Assembly: GCA_963082975.1 (NCBI GenBank)
Contig: OY720347.1
Span: forward strand, 45,707,155 to 45,771,154
Source of the DNA: Labia minor
Lineage: Eukaryota > Arthropoda > Insecta > Dermaptera > Spongiphoridae
Direction: 5' to 3'
Length of the DNA stretch: 64,000 nt
Shown piece by piece: positions 34,990 to 47,168 of this stretch. Each line of letters opens with the position of its first letter. Positions within the stretch are counted from its first letter, which is position 1. A model generated the notes under the pieces. It was not told the origin of the DNA, searched no databases, and saw only the letters and a program-made list of their open reading frames with translations. A program made the position numbers and the translations under genes.

Positions 34990-35965
34990 ATAATTGTTAC
35001 ACGATTGAAAGGTAAACGCAACCATTGTAGGTAACGTACCACTTCCGGTTAACCGATTTTGACGAAATTTTGATAGAAATCTACAGACTGTGAATAATAT
35101 CGGTGTACCAAATTTCGAAGTCCTAGCTTGATTAGTTTTTGAGTAAATTTGCTTACAGACATTACATACATACATACATTCAAGTAAAGTACCAGTTTGC
35201 TTCGAGATATTTGCTTCATATTTTGTATATAGATTTAAAAATATGATAAAAATTGAGATACCAAATTTCATCATGATCTGACTACCGGAAGTGACATTTT
35301 ACCTATACAAGTAGCGTTTCCTTTTTACCGACCGACGATAGTAAGGGAGGTATTGTTTTCACACCAAATTTCACCTGTGGATATTTTTAGGTACATATCT
35401 CCACGAATCATGCATTTTCTTAACAGAAAAAAGTATTTTTAGCATGATGTCTGTCCGTCCGTTCGCTGTGTGTCCGTAGAGATGTGTACAGCTTGAACGG
35501 CTCAACGGATTTTGATGAAATTTGGTATATTTTCTTAATGCATCAGTATGATGAATGGATCAACTTTTGGTGCAAATCCGGAAACCGGAAGTGCTAGTAT
35601 TGCCGATCGAAGAGAGGAAGTGAAGGGTTATTTTCATATCAAATTTCACGTGAAGGCATATCTCCACGTGTTATGCACTTTGTATTGGTTTTATCCTCGA
35701 GAAAAATCATCTTCATTAGTTTTTTCTTAATTTAAAATTATATGACGTCACCCAGCACTTCATGACGTCACAGCCTGGTCTTACAAAATAAAATATATAA
35801 ATAAAATAAAATTAAAAATATTTATATTATATCCATATCTGTTTTTTTTTTTACATTTAAAATATCAGTTAACAGGAAGTAGCACTTTATTACATTCTAA
35901 ATATTCATTCACAACTCTTTATACCTATTTATATGCGGGAAAGTCTAGGGGAGGACACTCCCGCT
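34990..35965 (+). repeat. composite repeat: segment X plus family P
   Basis: Segment X (about 34995-35185) contains GAAAGGTAAACGCAACC, ACCACTTCCGGTTAACCGAT and a (CATA)n run. It is followed by AAGTAAAGTACCAGTTTGCT, then family P (35323-35865), and ends TTTATATGCGGGAAAGTC near 35944. The same parts make up 60211-61352, but there X has the same orientation while the rest is inverted. Confidence 0.65.
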
Positions 35966-36342
35966 TATTTTGTTTAATTTTTCAAAATTCAAGATAATTG
36001 AGACCTGTACGATGTCAGCTGAACGTGTTTTTGCAAAACCATTTGAATATGGAAAGCTGCAACGTGGGTGCCGCATTTCCTAACGTTAAACCAAAAATTG
36101 CTGCGAAAAACCAATTCTAACGACAATTTGGCGCTGTAGGAGTGATCCAAACGAATGTTTGCGTCGATTCATAACTGTTGATGAGACTTAAATTAAATTA
36201 AATCAAATTAATTAATTAATTAGAACACCGTTATGAGAAATGAATCAGTGTTGATAGAGATTATGTTGAAAAATAAAACAAAAAAAAAATTGAAAAACAT
36301 CGTTTTTCTTGGCCAGGACGGAAACTTTTCAGACCACCCTCG
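35966..36342 (+). mobile_element. mariner-derived MITE, left-truncated
   Basis: It matches 42106-42555 from the TTTTTCAAnATTCAAGATA block through ACCTGTAC, GTGGGTGCCGC, CAATTTGGCGCTGTAGG and GTTGATGAGACTTAAATTAA to the right end GGAAACTTTTCAGACCACCC TCG, which is followed by TA. About 70 bases of the left end are lost at the junction with the neighbouring repeat. Confidence 0.7.
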
Positions 36343-37315
36343 TAAATTTTTCTACACTGATAAGAATTAATTTTACTTACCAGTAGATAATAATATAAAT
36401 GAAAGTTAGCATACATACCTGACAAAGATATAAATATAGATAAAACGTGATATATAAATTTGTAAAATTCAAAAGAGCCATTGAGTTTTATATGTTTGAC
36501 AATTGGTGTGTGAATCTGACAGATGTCACATGAATGGTTAATTGAAGAGTATGGTGAGAGATATTGATATGACAATGGGCATTGATCTTTTGGTTGGAAA
36601 GAGAATAGTGAAATAAAATAGAAATTACCAATCATGCCCCATCAATTCTCTTAAACGATTGCATTTCAAATGCATCAATTCATTACCATTTATTAAAGTT
36701 TGCCTTTTTATTATTTAATTAGATAATTAATAAGAGTAATTTATTTATGCATTACGAAAAGTGATATCCTAGAAGAGTAAATGAATAAATGGCTACAAAA
36801 ATAAATAAATTCTCATTGCCTTCAAATAATACGATATGGTTGTAAAAAAAAACGATTTACTTATCTAAAATAAATATTTATAAATATAAATATGATATTA
36901 TAGAATAAATTTTCAATGAATATCTTTTTGTGAAACCCAGAGATATCCCTTAACCTTTGTGGTATATCTTAATTCGAATTTTCTTTCTGCTCTCCCCAAT
37001 TCTTTACCATCACTTTACTCACTTTACCCCTTGACTTCTATATTCTTCCAATTTCCTTATATCCTTGATCTGTTCACCTATCGTTTCTCAATTGGTTTCG
37101 TTACAACCAACCTTTTTCTCCCAGAGAAATATTTAAATTAAATATAAAATTTCAATGCATATCATTTTCGACTTATATCCTTAAATGAGTGATTCAGGGA
37201 TCATTAAAGAAACTTATTCAATTTCAATAGTTCAGAGCTAAGCCACATTATAATGATAAAATGTAAATATAATATGGATATATCTATCTATTTAAATTTA
37301 ATATACCATCAAAGA
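36343..37315. other. stretch without a recognised gene
   Basis: A 124-codon minus-strand frame (36261-36635) overlaps the MITE end, has an AT-driven composition and resembles no family. It is not supported. Confidence 0.5.
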
Positions 37316-37319
37316 TAAC

Positions 37320-37510
37320 ATATATATATCTTCTGCATTCTGTCTAACTCTATCTAAATCTAACTGCCTCAACTCAATACTACATTTTGTTTGAACTGTC
37401 CCTAACTCTAACACTGAAATGCACTGCCTGTCCCAACGGCAGCTTTATTTATGTTAATTTAGGTAGAGGGGTAGGTGATGGAAGGAGGTAGTTTCAGGGG
37501 GTGTAAAATA
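37320..37510 (-). mobile_element. LTR-like fragment, inverted relative of 32985-33320
   Basis: The reverse complement reads CCCCCTGAAACTACC..CCATCACCTACCC, then CAGTGTTAGAGTTAGGGACA and GTTAGACAGAATGCAGA. The order matches the start of the 32985 segment. The 3' half with the polyadenylation-like region is missing. Confidence 0.35.
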
Positions 37511-37558
37511 CAGTTGAATATTGCCACTTTCCAAAAGGTCAAGTGTAATAGTGTATCT

Positions 37559-37865
37559 CAGAGGTTCTTAAACTGTGGTCCGCCGACCCTTGGGGGTCCG
37601 CGAAGACTTTACTGGGGGTCCGCAAAGCTGAATTTTCTTTCTTCAATATTATAATTTCTAATAAAATGTGTTCTACAATATGCAAAAAAATCGTTATTCA
37701 CCAATCACTGTTAGAAATATGCATCATATATCCTTGTTCTTATGAGATCGTAAGCCAGAAATTAACTAATAAAATGACGTAAAGTACCTAAAGTTAGGAT
37801 GGGGTCCGTCAAAAAAAAATTTTTCAAGTGGGGGTTCGCGGAGTACATAAGTTTTAGAACCTCTG
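37559..37865. mobile_element. internally deleted derivative of the 12488 hAT element
   Basis: The first ~70 bases match the left end of the hAT at 12488 (CAGAGGTTCTTAAACTGTGG, GGGGGTCCGCGAAG). The remaining ~240 bases match its right end from about 15575 (TTTTCTTTCTTCAATATTAT) to AGAACCTCTG. The transposase is deleted. Flanks are GTGTATCT (37551-37558) and GTGTTTCT (37866-37873), an 8-base duplication with one change. It could be mobilised in trans by the intact transposase. Confidence 0.9.
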
Positions 37866-38125
37866 GTGTTTCTTATTACGATATATATATATGAATTTCT
37901 AACCATTTCAATACAAGTATGCATTGTGAATGTTATTGTTAACTGTTTCCAAATTTCTTTTGTAATATTTTATAGAGAGGACCCTTGGGTTGGCTTTTGT
38001 TGTGAAAACGAATTTTAAGTCTAAGGGTTGATTAGTTATGTCAACCTCTATTACACTTATTCTTATTGTATGAGCACGTCCGAAATAAAATGTTTATGAA
38101 TGCTAGAGGACATATAACTAATAGT

Positions 38126-38790
38126 ACCGGGACCCCGAGCCTCGGCTCGGAAATTAAGTTAAAAAAAATAATCTTATCTTATTATGCTAGCTAAAATTGT
38201 ATATATGTATTTATCTATATATCATGGTTCTCAAAAACCGCTCTAACGATTTTTTTCAAATTCACACTAGATATAGTATTTATAAAGAAAAATTAAGTTT
38301 TATTGATGATATCTCTTGAAACATACAGCTTCATTATTAATTTCTTAATTGAAAATTATATATTATATGGAAAACGTCAAAATTTTTAATACTGCCTGCT
38401 AAGACAGTAAAAAAATGACAATTTTTTATCTAAATACATATAGTCCAGCGGTTGGACTGATGTTTTAACGAGTGGATTTCGTCGGTTCGAAACTCGCCGG
38501 GTGAATCGTTATTTAAAAATGAAAATAATGATTTTGTTATTTTTTTTTCTTTTTATCTATTGTTTACTTTTTAATAAATTACTATTCTATATTTATTTAT
38601 TCATTGTTCTTTTATTAATAAAGTTTTAGATAGTTTTATAAGTTTTAATATTTTTTCAATAAAATATTATTCAATATATTTATTAATATTATTTTATTTA
38701 TTATTATTGAGTACCCGAAGTTCCATTCATTTTAATCAGATTGATGCAATGATGCAACAGTTAATAATTGTAATATTGTAATAAATTTCT
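38126..38790 (+). repeat. dispersed repeat family R, second copy with inverted end
   Basis: An inverted R 3' end (ACCGGGACCCCGAGCC to TTAAGTTAAAAAAAAT) abuts the R 5' start AATCTTATCTTATTATGCTAGC at 38170. The rest runs as in 30236 and includes a tRNA-like pair near 38440-38505 (AGTCCAGCGGTTGGACT and GTCGGTTCGAAACTC) and ends in GATGCAACAGTTAATAATTG. Confidence 0.6.
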
Positions 38791-38899
38791 ATCTTGAAAA
38801 TTGTTACATATTATTCAGGATATTTTAAAAACTATTTCTTTCTTTAATTAATATTCATTTTTTCTATAAGTCAGATATATTTCCAAATATTAAATAATT

Positions 38900-39384
38900 T
38901 TTGAAGTGAAAACTTCTTTAGCGGCGTTGAGCACTTTTGCGGGATGGGGAAAAAGTATAGAACTCGCGTGATCGTGACCAACACCATGAAACCATCTGCT
39001 TTCAAATTTCTTATAACAGAGCGCGAAATTTGAATTGTCATTAGAACTGTTTTATAAATTATCTCTAACATATAAATATATATTTATTATGTAAAGTTCA
39101 TTTCATATATACATATATAATCAAAATTATACGAAATGAACTTCACATAATAAATATATATTTTATGTTAGAGATAAGAATTATAAAACAGTTCGTATTG
39201 CAATATTTTAAACAAAGTTGTGTATTTATATATATATAAATATAAGTTACAAATTTGTTTAAAATATATGTTTAAAATAATATATAAGTTATATATATAT
39301 ACATGCATATGAAATTCATCTTTCTCGTGAAATAGCGCGAATTTCGTCTGTTTTAAAATTTCTTACGCAGAAGTTTTCACTTCT
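38900..39384. mobile_element. palindromic TIR element, family S
   Basis: The ends AAGTGAAAACTTCT and AGAAGTTTTCACTT are inverted repeats. At the centre, 39047-39112 and 39132-39196 form arms of about 60 bases around a 20-base loop (GAACTGTTTTATAA, ATCTCTAACATA, GTAAAGTTCATTTC and complements). Fragments of the two halves occur separately at 16938 and 21510. Confidence 0.65.
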
Positions 39385-39529
39385 GTCGGCCAGTCCCACG
39401 ACTGCCAATTTTGCTTTTTTAATTCCGAAAAGCTGCAAAGCACGTTTTTTTGTCTTTAGTTTGTTTTATAACCACTTGGGGCGCTAAACAGTTTTTCAAA
39501 AAAACACTATAGAAAAAAAATATATGTAC

Positions 39530-40353
39530 CTATATATTATATATTTATGTATTATTGAGGAGCACAAGTTCATTAATTTTAATCAGATTGATGCAAATGT
39601 GTAACATTTAATAATTGTAATAAATAATTAAAGAATTGTGTATCAATATTTTTTAAAGGGTAGAGCGAGAGCTCGGTGTCCCAGGTATTAATATTACCAG
39701 CCAAATCCAATAATAATGAATCATTTTTTTTAACTTAAGTACCGAGCCGAGGCTCGGGGTCCCGGTACTTCATTATTATTGGGTTTGGCTGGTAATATTA
39801 ATACTTGAGACACCGAGCTGATATACAATTCTTTAATTATTTATTACAATTATTAAATGTTGCATCATTGCATCAATCTGATTAAAATGAATGGAACTTG
39901 GGGTCTTCAATAATACACATAAATATGTATTATTAGGTATGTTTCTAAGTGCATGAATATTTTTTTTTATTGGAAGAATGATAAATATATATCGTAATTT
40001 ATAATTATAAAATATTATTAAAATATATATTTTTAATTTTATTTCGAAATTAAATAAAAAATTTTAAAATATTTTAAATATAAAAAAAATATTAATTTAA
40101 AAAAAGGCGGGAGTCAAATTTCAATATGGATGTCATTTGTGACGTCATCCATATATAAATTTAAATTAAGAAAAAACTAATGAAGATGTATTTTTCCTGA
40201 GATGTGATCAATAAAACTCAATTTTTCTTTATAAATACTATATCTAGTGTGAATTTCAAAAAAAATCGTTAGAGCGGTTATTGAAAACCCATGGCCAAAC
40301 ATACAAACAAACAATTTTAGCTTGCATAATAAGATAAGATAAGATAAGATTTG
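39530..40353. repeat. two family R units in head-to-head arrangement
   Basis: A plus-strand R 3' part (39530-39768) meets a minus-strand R unit (39769-40353) at CCCGGTAC. The arms 39671-39721 and 39769-39819 (CTCGGTGTCCCAGGTATTAA, CCAGCCAAATCCAATAATAA and complements) are near-perfect inverted repeats of about 50 bases. The ~47-base spacer itself contains the hairpin CCGAGCCGAGGCTCGG. The far side ends in a (CTTAT)n-like run at the AATCTTATCTT start. Confidence 0.7.
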
Positions 40354-41355
40354 TGAATATGTATCAATCTTTCTGATCTTGAAAATTGTCTTTAGGATTT
40401 TTATGAAATTCACATATTGGATCATCAGGAGAAAAAATAATTTTAATTAAATATTTTTTCTTAAATATATTAATTAAAATATATGATTCCGTTGTAATTT
40501 ATGGTGTACATTTGATATTTGAAATATTCCCCTGAAATTTTGAAAAGATAACAACTAATGAAAGTTTCAGAGAAATTCCTTTTTTTGATCTTTTATCATA
40601 TGATGGATGTTGTTTGGATGTTGGATTCAAATCAATTCCCAAATGATTGTTCTCTAGAAGAAATACCTATGCTAATGGGCTACATTCTTTTCCTCTTTCT
40701 AAAATCGAAAATACGAAGTAACCCCAATTCGTTTTCACAAGCCTCGGGAGAGAAGAACTTGCCCCTTTATTTAAAATTCACATCGCTATATAAATATAAA
40801 ATTTACTACAGTTATAATTCATTTTATTCATAACAATTCTAGTTATTCAAAAATGAATAGATATCGTAAAAAATATAAGCTAGCTGCCCAGTCTGGGGTT
40901 TTACTGTGTGTGTTTGGAGGTCATTCAAAAAGATAATTTAAAAATAATATATTTTATATATATACTAGGAAGTTTGATAAATAAAAACAAAAAAATATTA
41001 AAACACATCACTTAAAATACTAATAATTATTTAATCTAAAAAATATTATATTTTTTTAATTCACAGAAGATAATTAAAATCCTAATTGATTTTCAACAAA
41101 TACACTCCATTTGGTTGTAATTTATTTATAACAAAATGAAATAATTAGATTTTTATATTCATTTAAAATGAAATTGTTAATTAACAAAAACGATTTTTTT
41201 ATCTATATGATGGGAAAGCAGGAACGGGTTAGGGGAGGTACTGGACAACGTGAAAATGAGAGAGACTTATTAAATAATTATGATTCTGTTTTATTAACAA
41301 TTTACTTCAATTTTTAAAAAAAATTTTATGCCAAAAGATTTTTGAAAATTTTGTA
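40354..41355. other. AT-rich stretch, nothing recognised
   Basis: Open frames here are short and lack family resemblance. GGGAAAGCAGGAACGGG near 41212 is a faint echo of the GCGGGAAAG repeat end. Confidence 0.5.
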
Positions 41356-41358
41356 TAT

Positions 41359-41921
41359 TTTTACTATTTCGCCTGAGAAAGTATTGCGATCACAAAAATT
41401 TTCGATGACGAAATTTTGATAATTTTATACGTTTTGAAGGTCCTTGAGTCATTTTCCCTAAGGTGTGTATGTATGTTGACAAGATTATGCAAAAACGGTT
41501 TGAGTTAGAATAATGAAATTTAGTACACGGGTATTATTCAAATTCGTAGTTTTCTATCAACTTTTGAGAAATGTAGCTCAATCGGAAGAGGTCCATTACC
41601 TACCACGTTTGTATTTTTTTTTCCTCTAAAGCAACCGTAAAAATAAAGATATATGTTTGACAATTATTCAAATGATTATAAAATTGTATAAAACTGCTAT
41701 ATAAAATATATAATTTCTCCTTGAATGAATCGCTGAAAGTACTGGAATTATTTTTTTCAATTTTGACTTAAAAATAAAGGTAAAGGTTTTAAATTTAAAT
41801 TTAATATATGTTAATTAATTCAATTTAATTATACTTAATATATTAATTAAATTTGATTTAAATATAATATATGTTAATTAATCCAATTCAAATTTGCGAG
41901 ATAGTCGAGCGGAGACACTCC
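41359..41921 (-). repeat. dispersed repeat family Q
   Basis: It runs from TTACTATTTCGCCTGAGAAA and GTATTGCGATCAC to GCGAGATAGTCGAGCGGAGA. CTATCAACTTTTGAGAAATG and ACCGTAAAAATAAAG are shared with the other copies. The AC tract is nearly absent here. Confidence 0.65.
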
Positions 41922-42105
41922 AGATTTATTTGAAAGCATTACTAATAAATGAATTAATAATTATTGTAGATTATATGTTTTGAAGACAGTCAATGATTTT
42001 TTAAATCAACTTGTACAAGAGCTTTAAATTAATTTTTGGGTCAGATAATAATAAAGAAAAGAATCAATTATGATGTAAGTATATGCATATATATATATAT
42101 ATATA

Positions 42106-42555
42106 CGAGGGTGGGGTGAGTTTCCGGCCTGACAAAGAAAAACGATGTTTTTAAATTTTTTTTGCTTTATTTTTCAACATTCAAGATAGCTAAGACCTGT
42201 ACGTGTCAGCTAAACGTGTGCGAAATTTTTTGCACAACCATTTGAACAACCATTAACCACAGCTCTCTGTGTACAAGTGGGTGCCGCGTTTGCTAACGTT
42301 AGACCAAAAACTGCTTCGAAAAACCATTTCTACCGACAATTTGGCGCTGTAGGCGTAATCCAAACGAATTTTTGCGTCTATTCATAACTGTTGATGAGAC
42401 TTAAATTAAATTAATTAATTAACTAAATTAGAACACAGTTATGAGAAATGTATCAGTGTTGATGGAGATTATAAAGTAAAAATAAAGCAAAAAAAAAAAA
42501 AAATTAAAAACATCGTTTTACTTGGTCAGGCCGGAAACTTTTCACCCCACCCTCG
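42106..42555. mobile_element. full-length mariner-type MITE
   Basis: The left end CGAGGGTGGGGTGAGTTTCC and reverse complement of the right end CGAGGGTGGGGTGAAAAGTT are inverted repeats flanked by TA on both sides. The repeats extend through CCGGCCTGAC..AAG and ACGATGTTTTTAA. The body (450 bases) matches 35966-36342 and 4283-4523. No transposase frame remains. Confidence 0.85.
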
Positions 42556-42949
42556 TATTATATATATATAATGAGCTTAAACAAACTTTAAATTCCTTAA
42601 TGCAACGGCTACCCTTTGCAGTTTCACAATCTTTTATAGAAAAAATAATCAGCTCTTTGTGTATGTGTTAAAATAGCACAAGGACTAAACTCGAAAATCC
42701 CTCTGTGATAGCCTTACGGCTATGCTGTGGTATATGAATCAAAATATTAAAAGAAATTAAAATTAAAATAAAAAAATATACTCCTAAAATTTTTTAAACA
42801 GAAAAAAAAATTAATCTGAATAAAACATTATTTTCTTTATATTATAGAATTTAATTTTATAAACATTTTTAATTTAATTATAATACTTATAAAAACATCT
42901 ATATAATATTATATATACATATATAAATTAATATTTAATAATTAAGAAA

Positions 42950-43033
42950 AACCAATTGGGAAAGGACAATATAAGGAAGATACGAGGGATTTGGAGTGAG
43001 ACACCTCAGGATAGAGACAGTCGAAGAAGTATG
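42950..43033 (+). pseudogene. very decayed LINE fragment
   Basis: AAACCAATTGGGAAAGGACA, GGAAGATACGAGG and CACCTCAGGATAGAGACAG follow the order of the LINE C-terminal region as seen in 54370-54490. It is too short to translate. Confidence 0.35.
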
Positions 43034-43259
43034 GTTGTTTGACAACTTTTGAGTTCACTAACACACACATTCGGGAACCAAGACTCGCATAGAATTTAAT
43101 TTGAGTAAGACCGACAAAAATCCTATTTTACATATTACCTATTTATTTAGTTCTTAAATATCTAAAAAGAATGTAATAAATACAAAAAATAAATAAATTG
43201 CGTTTATTTTTTATTATGAATATTAATCAAGTCTTTTATAGAATTGCATTGATTTGACT

Positions 43260-43888
43260 CAGGGGCGAGCAACCGTTTTTATCAAAGGGCCAAACGAAAG
43301 TTAGACATTTTTTGGCAGACAAAAACTATCTATCTCTGTGACTCTACGAAACTCGAAAGTTCTTGGCCGCAGCAACCACACTTCTCCAAGTAGCCCTATT
43401 CTGAGCCACAACCCTCCAATTCCTACCCTCTACCATCTCTCTCACGTCCCTTCCTACATTATCCAACCACCGCGTCCTTGGTCTTCCAAGCGGACGTTTC
43501 CCACTCGGTCTCCCCACCAATATATTTTTCTCCATTCTTTCGTCTCCCATTCTAGCCACGTGCCCTGCCTATCGCAGCCTTCTCAATTTTATAATTCTAA
43601 CTATATTTGGAGATGCATAGAGGTCATGAAATTCCTCGTTATGCAATCTTCGCCATCCCCCGGTGACCTCATCTTTTTTAAAGGCAGACAAAAACAATAA
43701 TTTAATAACAACTTAATAAATTATTAAACCTTCATTATCTAATGAACAATTCACATAATACATGTCTCCAAAAATCGTTTTATTGTTTTAGGGATTATTA
43801 ATATATATATTTAACTTAATAGTGATCAAGTGGTCCGTTTGGCGGGCCACAAAAATTTGTTCAGAGGGACTCAGATTACAAATCCCTG
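43260..43888. mobile_element. hAT-type MITE interrupted by a LINE
   Basis: The left part CAGGGGCGAGCAACC..AAAGGGCCAAA and the right part GGCGGGCCACAAAAATTTG to AATCCCTG are the two halves of a short hAT-like element with CAGGG termini. Flanks ATTTGACT and ATTTAACC match at five of eight bases. The LINE at 43327-43681 splits it, leaving about 260 bases of MITE. Confidence 0.55.
43327..43681 (-). mobile_element. 5'-truncated LINE with target duplication
   Basis: On the minus strand it encodes the last ~110 codons of a non-LTR retrotransposon: RLHNEEFHDLYASPN, an in-frame stop after KLRRLR, then AGHVARMGDERMEKN, GRPSGKRPLGRPRTRWLDN and RNWRVVAQNRATWRSVVAAA. The KRPLGRPRxRW segment is typical of a widespread arthropod LINE C-terminus. 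The 3' end is a short (GATA)n tail rather than poly-A. A 13-base target duplication, GGCAGACAAAAAC, flanks it (43314-43326 and 43682-43694), proving retrotransposition. Truncation at the 5' side is usual for LINE insertion. Confidence 0.88.
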
Positions 43889-46800
43889 ATTTAACCGATT
43901 ATTTATTACTGCAAGCCACCAAAAAAATCAAGGACTGAGTGAGATCTTTCCATTCCTAATATATATAGATTAATATTTATTGCGATGATATTTACATATG
44001 TTTAATATAGTTATATACAAAATTATCCTTGAAGAGTATTGGTATTTGAATAAATGGTTGATAAAAATATAATCGAACATGATGTTAAAGAGGGTGTATA
44101 CAAGGTGGATCTGGCTATAACATCTATGAAATATAGACTCTTCACTCTATAAATATCTAAGAACATGACATAATCGGAGATGGGCTTTTTTTACGAGGTT
44201 GAAGATAAATGGTCAGAAGTGGCGATGTTTTTGAAGGTTAAATGCAAACTAATAGAGAATCTTCCAGGATTGAGATGAAATTTATCAGTTGGATAAATAT
44301 TTAGTGGATACCTAGTAGTACTTCTTAGAAATGCTTGCCCTTAATATCAGAGCAATTCAGAGTTTAAGTGCTTAGATAATGGAGGGATGCATAAGATTGA
44401 CTTCGAACCAAAAGTAATTCAAGCAAGAGGAATAATTTTCTACCTTAAGTAATTTCCTATGATATTCTAGTTAATCTCAGTTTCTTATTAATCTAAGAAA
44501 TATGGAAATGCAAAAGATAAGCTTAAGAGCTATATTGTTTTGAATTTCCTATTTCGATTAGTAATAGAGTTCATAATAAGTTATTATCAAAGAGGAAGTT
44601 GACCAAATATTGGGTTTTATTCATGAATAAGATAATATGCAATTACCTGGCTTATCCCTGCTCTTTCCTTTGTAGAATAAAATCAATAATTGTTTTATAA
44701 TAATTTGAATTTAAAAACAATATTAACGAAAACATGTTTTTTAGTGACAGAATGTGTTTTAACTCTTAAAAGGTTCTTCGTACCGCATAGATCTATAATC
44801 TATATATATAGCATTTGAGCTCGTTGGTTTAATGGATAAATGTTAAAGAGGATGAAGTATTTTTTATTGGGAACTTGGATGAATATGAAAAACTTCAAGT
44901 CATTTTAAGTTTTTTATTTTTTTATTATTATATTATTAATTGAAATAATGATTTTTTTTTTTGAGTTGATACTCAACTTTGCTGCTTTTAAATGAAGTTA
45001 AAAATATAGTACATATATTATAAGGATCAAAACAATTCACACCCCGTTCGATAGTTTTAACTCTTCATGGTTTTATGTTTTCAGAAAGTTTTGCTAATTA
45101 AAATAAATTTCTTTTAAAATAACATTCTATTAAACTATTTAGTTATTTAATATTATTCAATTCTTTTAATGTCATTGCTACATGTGCCTGGGTGGGTATT
45201 TAATCTATTTTTATGATTAATAATACCCTGGGGCGGAAGGAAAAAAAATAGAATAATTTTAAATAGGGAGAGAGAGAGATAAGTTTAAATGAAGAGTATT
45301 AGGGATAATTAAATTAAATTAAACCCATCATCTCGATTTTAATTTTATGGAAAATTGAAATAATTTAAATCTAAATCTAAATTTCAATGAAATATTTGAA
45401 AAAAAAACCTAGAAAATATGAGAATTCAGGTAAATTAAACTCTTCAATAAAGACGATTCTTTAAATTGGTTTAGGAATATATCTAGAACTAGTTCGTAAA
45501 CATTAGTAGTAGTTATTTTTTAAAATTAAATTAGGATTTTAAGAATTTTGATCATTCTTCTTATCACTGAATACATAAATTTATTGTAAATCTCTTTTTC
45601 ATCTTTTGTAATCAAAGACTATATATCGATTAGCATTCAAGAGTTTCAATGAGGTTTACCAAACTTTTTGGAATGAATCTTCTTTAGTAGATAATGAATT
45701 GGATTCAGAGCTGAGAGCGTTACTAACGAAACCTTCCATTTCCATGAGATTTTGAGTGGGACTCCTACTGTGGGAGGCAAGTTTATATATCATTCCGTGT
45801 TCCTTGCGTATATACATAAATGAATATAATTTATATACATATTTATGTAGGGTCAACTAATATATATATATAATTAAATCAATGACCTTCTCTTTCGAAT
45901 TCTGAATTTGCTGAACGAATAAATGCTTTTATGAAAACTACCTATCTAAATTTTGAGCGAATTATTCTATTATTCTCTATTAGTGTCTAAAATATTATGG
46001 TGTTTAACAGTGAAAATGAATTTTGTATATCTCTTCTATCATTTACACACACATAAACGCTTTCTGTCTCTACTCTGTTTGCTATTTTGAATGTTAATTT
46101 TAGACCCGATGAGGTACAACATACAACCTTTGATAAAGAAGCGAGATTGAAATATATATAAGTATATTTACATATAAATAAGTATCAAAAGAACAACCAT
46201 TAAACATAAAAGTCATATTTTCTTAAAATACTATAAGATACCTTAGTTTGAATAAATAAATTTATAAAGAAGGAATAATTCCAGTTTAAGTAACACCTCC
46301 TCCGTCAGAGAGAATTAAAATATTTTAAATAAAATTAAAATAACCTTAGCTACCTAATTTTGTTTTATTAATTTAATACATAAAAACAAATAAATTTAAA
46401 AAATAAAAATATTGAAAAAATTTAGATTTTATACAATTTTTATTTGAAATAAAAAAATTAATAAAATTGCTCTTTAATTTAATTTTTTTTTCTCGATTGT
46501 TTTATATATTTGCTATTTTCGAGTTACTAGTTTTAATTTTCGTGTCAAAGCAAATTTTGCTTTCTCTCTTCTGTAAGTATAATATGTAAAAACATCTTAT
46601 AAATAAACAGCCTTTTAATTGTTTAAATAAATGAATAGAGCATTTATCATTATGTAAAAAAAGGGTTTTTAAAATTATATCCCTCAAGCAGTGAATATGA
46701 TTTATTCGAAGGGTGACCAGGTGACACAGGTGGGTGGATGATACAGAAGTCTAGGATAAAAAATGAAATACATTATTTATGGAAACAAAATATCAAGCTT

Positions 46801-46905
46801 AAATTCAAAATTCTACTTCAACATTTAGATTTATATCTAAATAAAGCATTTCGTTATAGGTTAATAATCTAAATTAGGAAATATTTGTAAAAATAATTTC
46901 TATTT
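43889..46905. other. long stretch without a recognised gene
   Basis: AT-rich, with small microsatellites. A 66-codon minus-strand frame at 45656-45856 has a Ser-rich end (SHSRSPTQNLMEMEGF) but no recognised domain and no convincing splice context. Confidence 0.5.
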
Positions 46906-47168
46906 ATCTGCGAATCAATCAAGCTGAAATTCTATATATAGCAATTTTATATTTTTAATTATGTGGAAAACATATATCTTTATTTTTACGGTCACTTTAG
47001 AGGAAAAATGAAAACGTGGTAGGTAATGACCCTCTTCCGGTTGAGCTACATTTCTGAAAAGTTGATAGAAAACTACGAATTTCGAATAATGCCAGTGTAC
47101 CAAATTTCATTATTCTAGTTCAAACCATTTTTGCGTAATCTTGTCTACACACACACACACACACACAA

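Noticed and set aside
36261-36635. 124-codon open frame on the minus strand
   Set aside because: It overlaps the right end of a mariner-type MITE, has AT-driven composition and shows no recognisable domain.
43338-43700. 120-codon plus-strand frame
   Set aside because: It is the antisense shadow of the LINE C-terminal coding region, whose sense strand shows the KRPLGRPRTRW motif.
45656-45856. Ser-rich 66-codon minus-strand frame as an exon
   Set aside because: No domain, no convincing splice sites and no second line of evidence.
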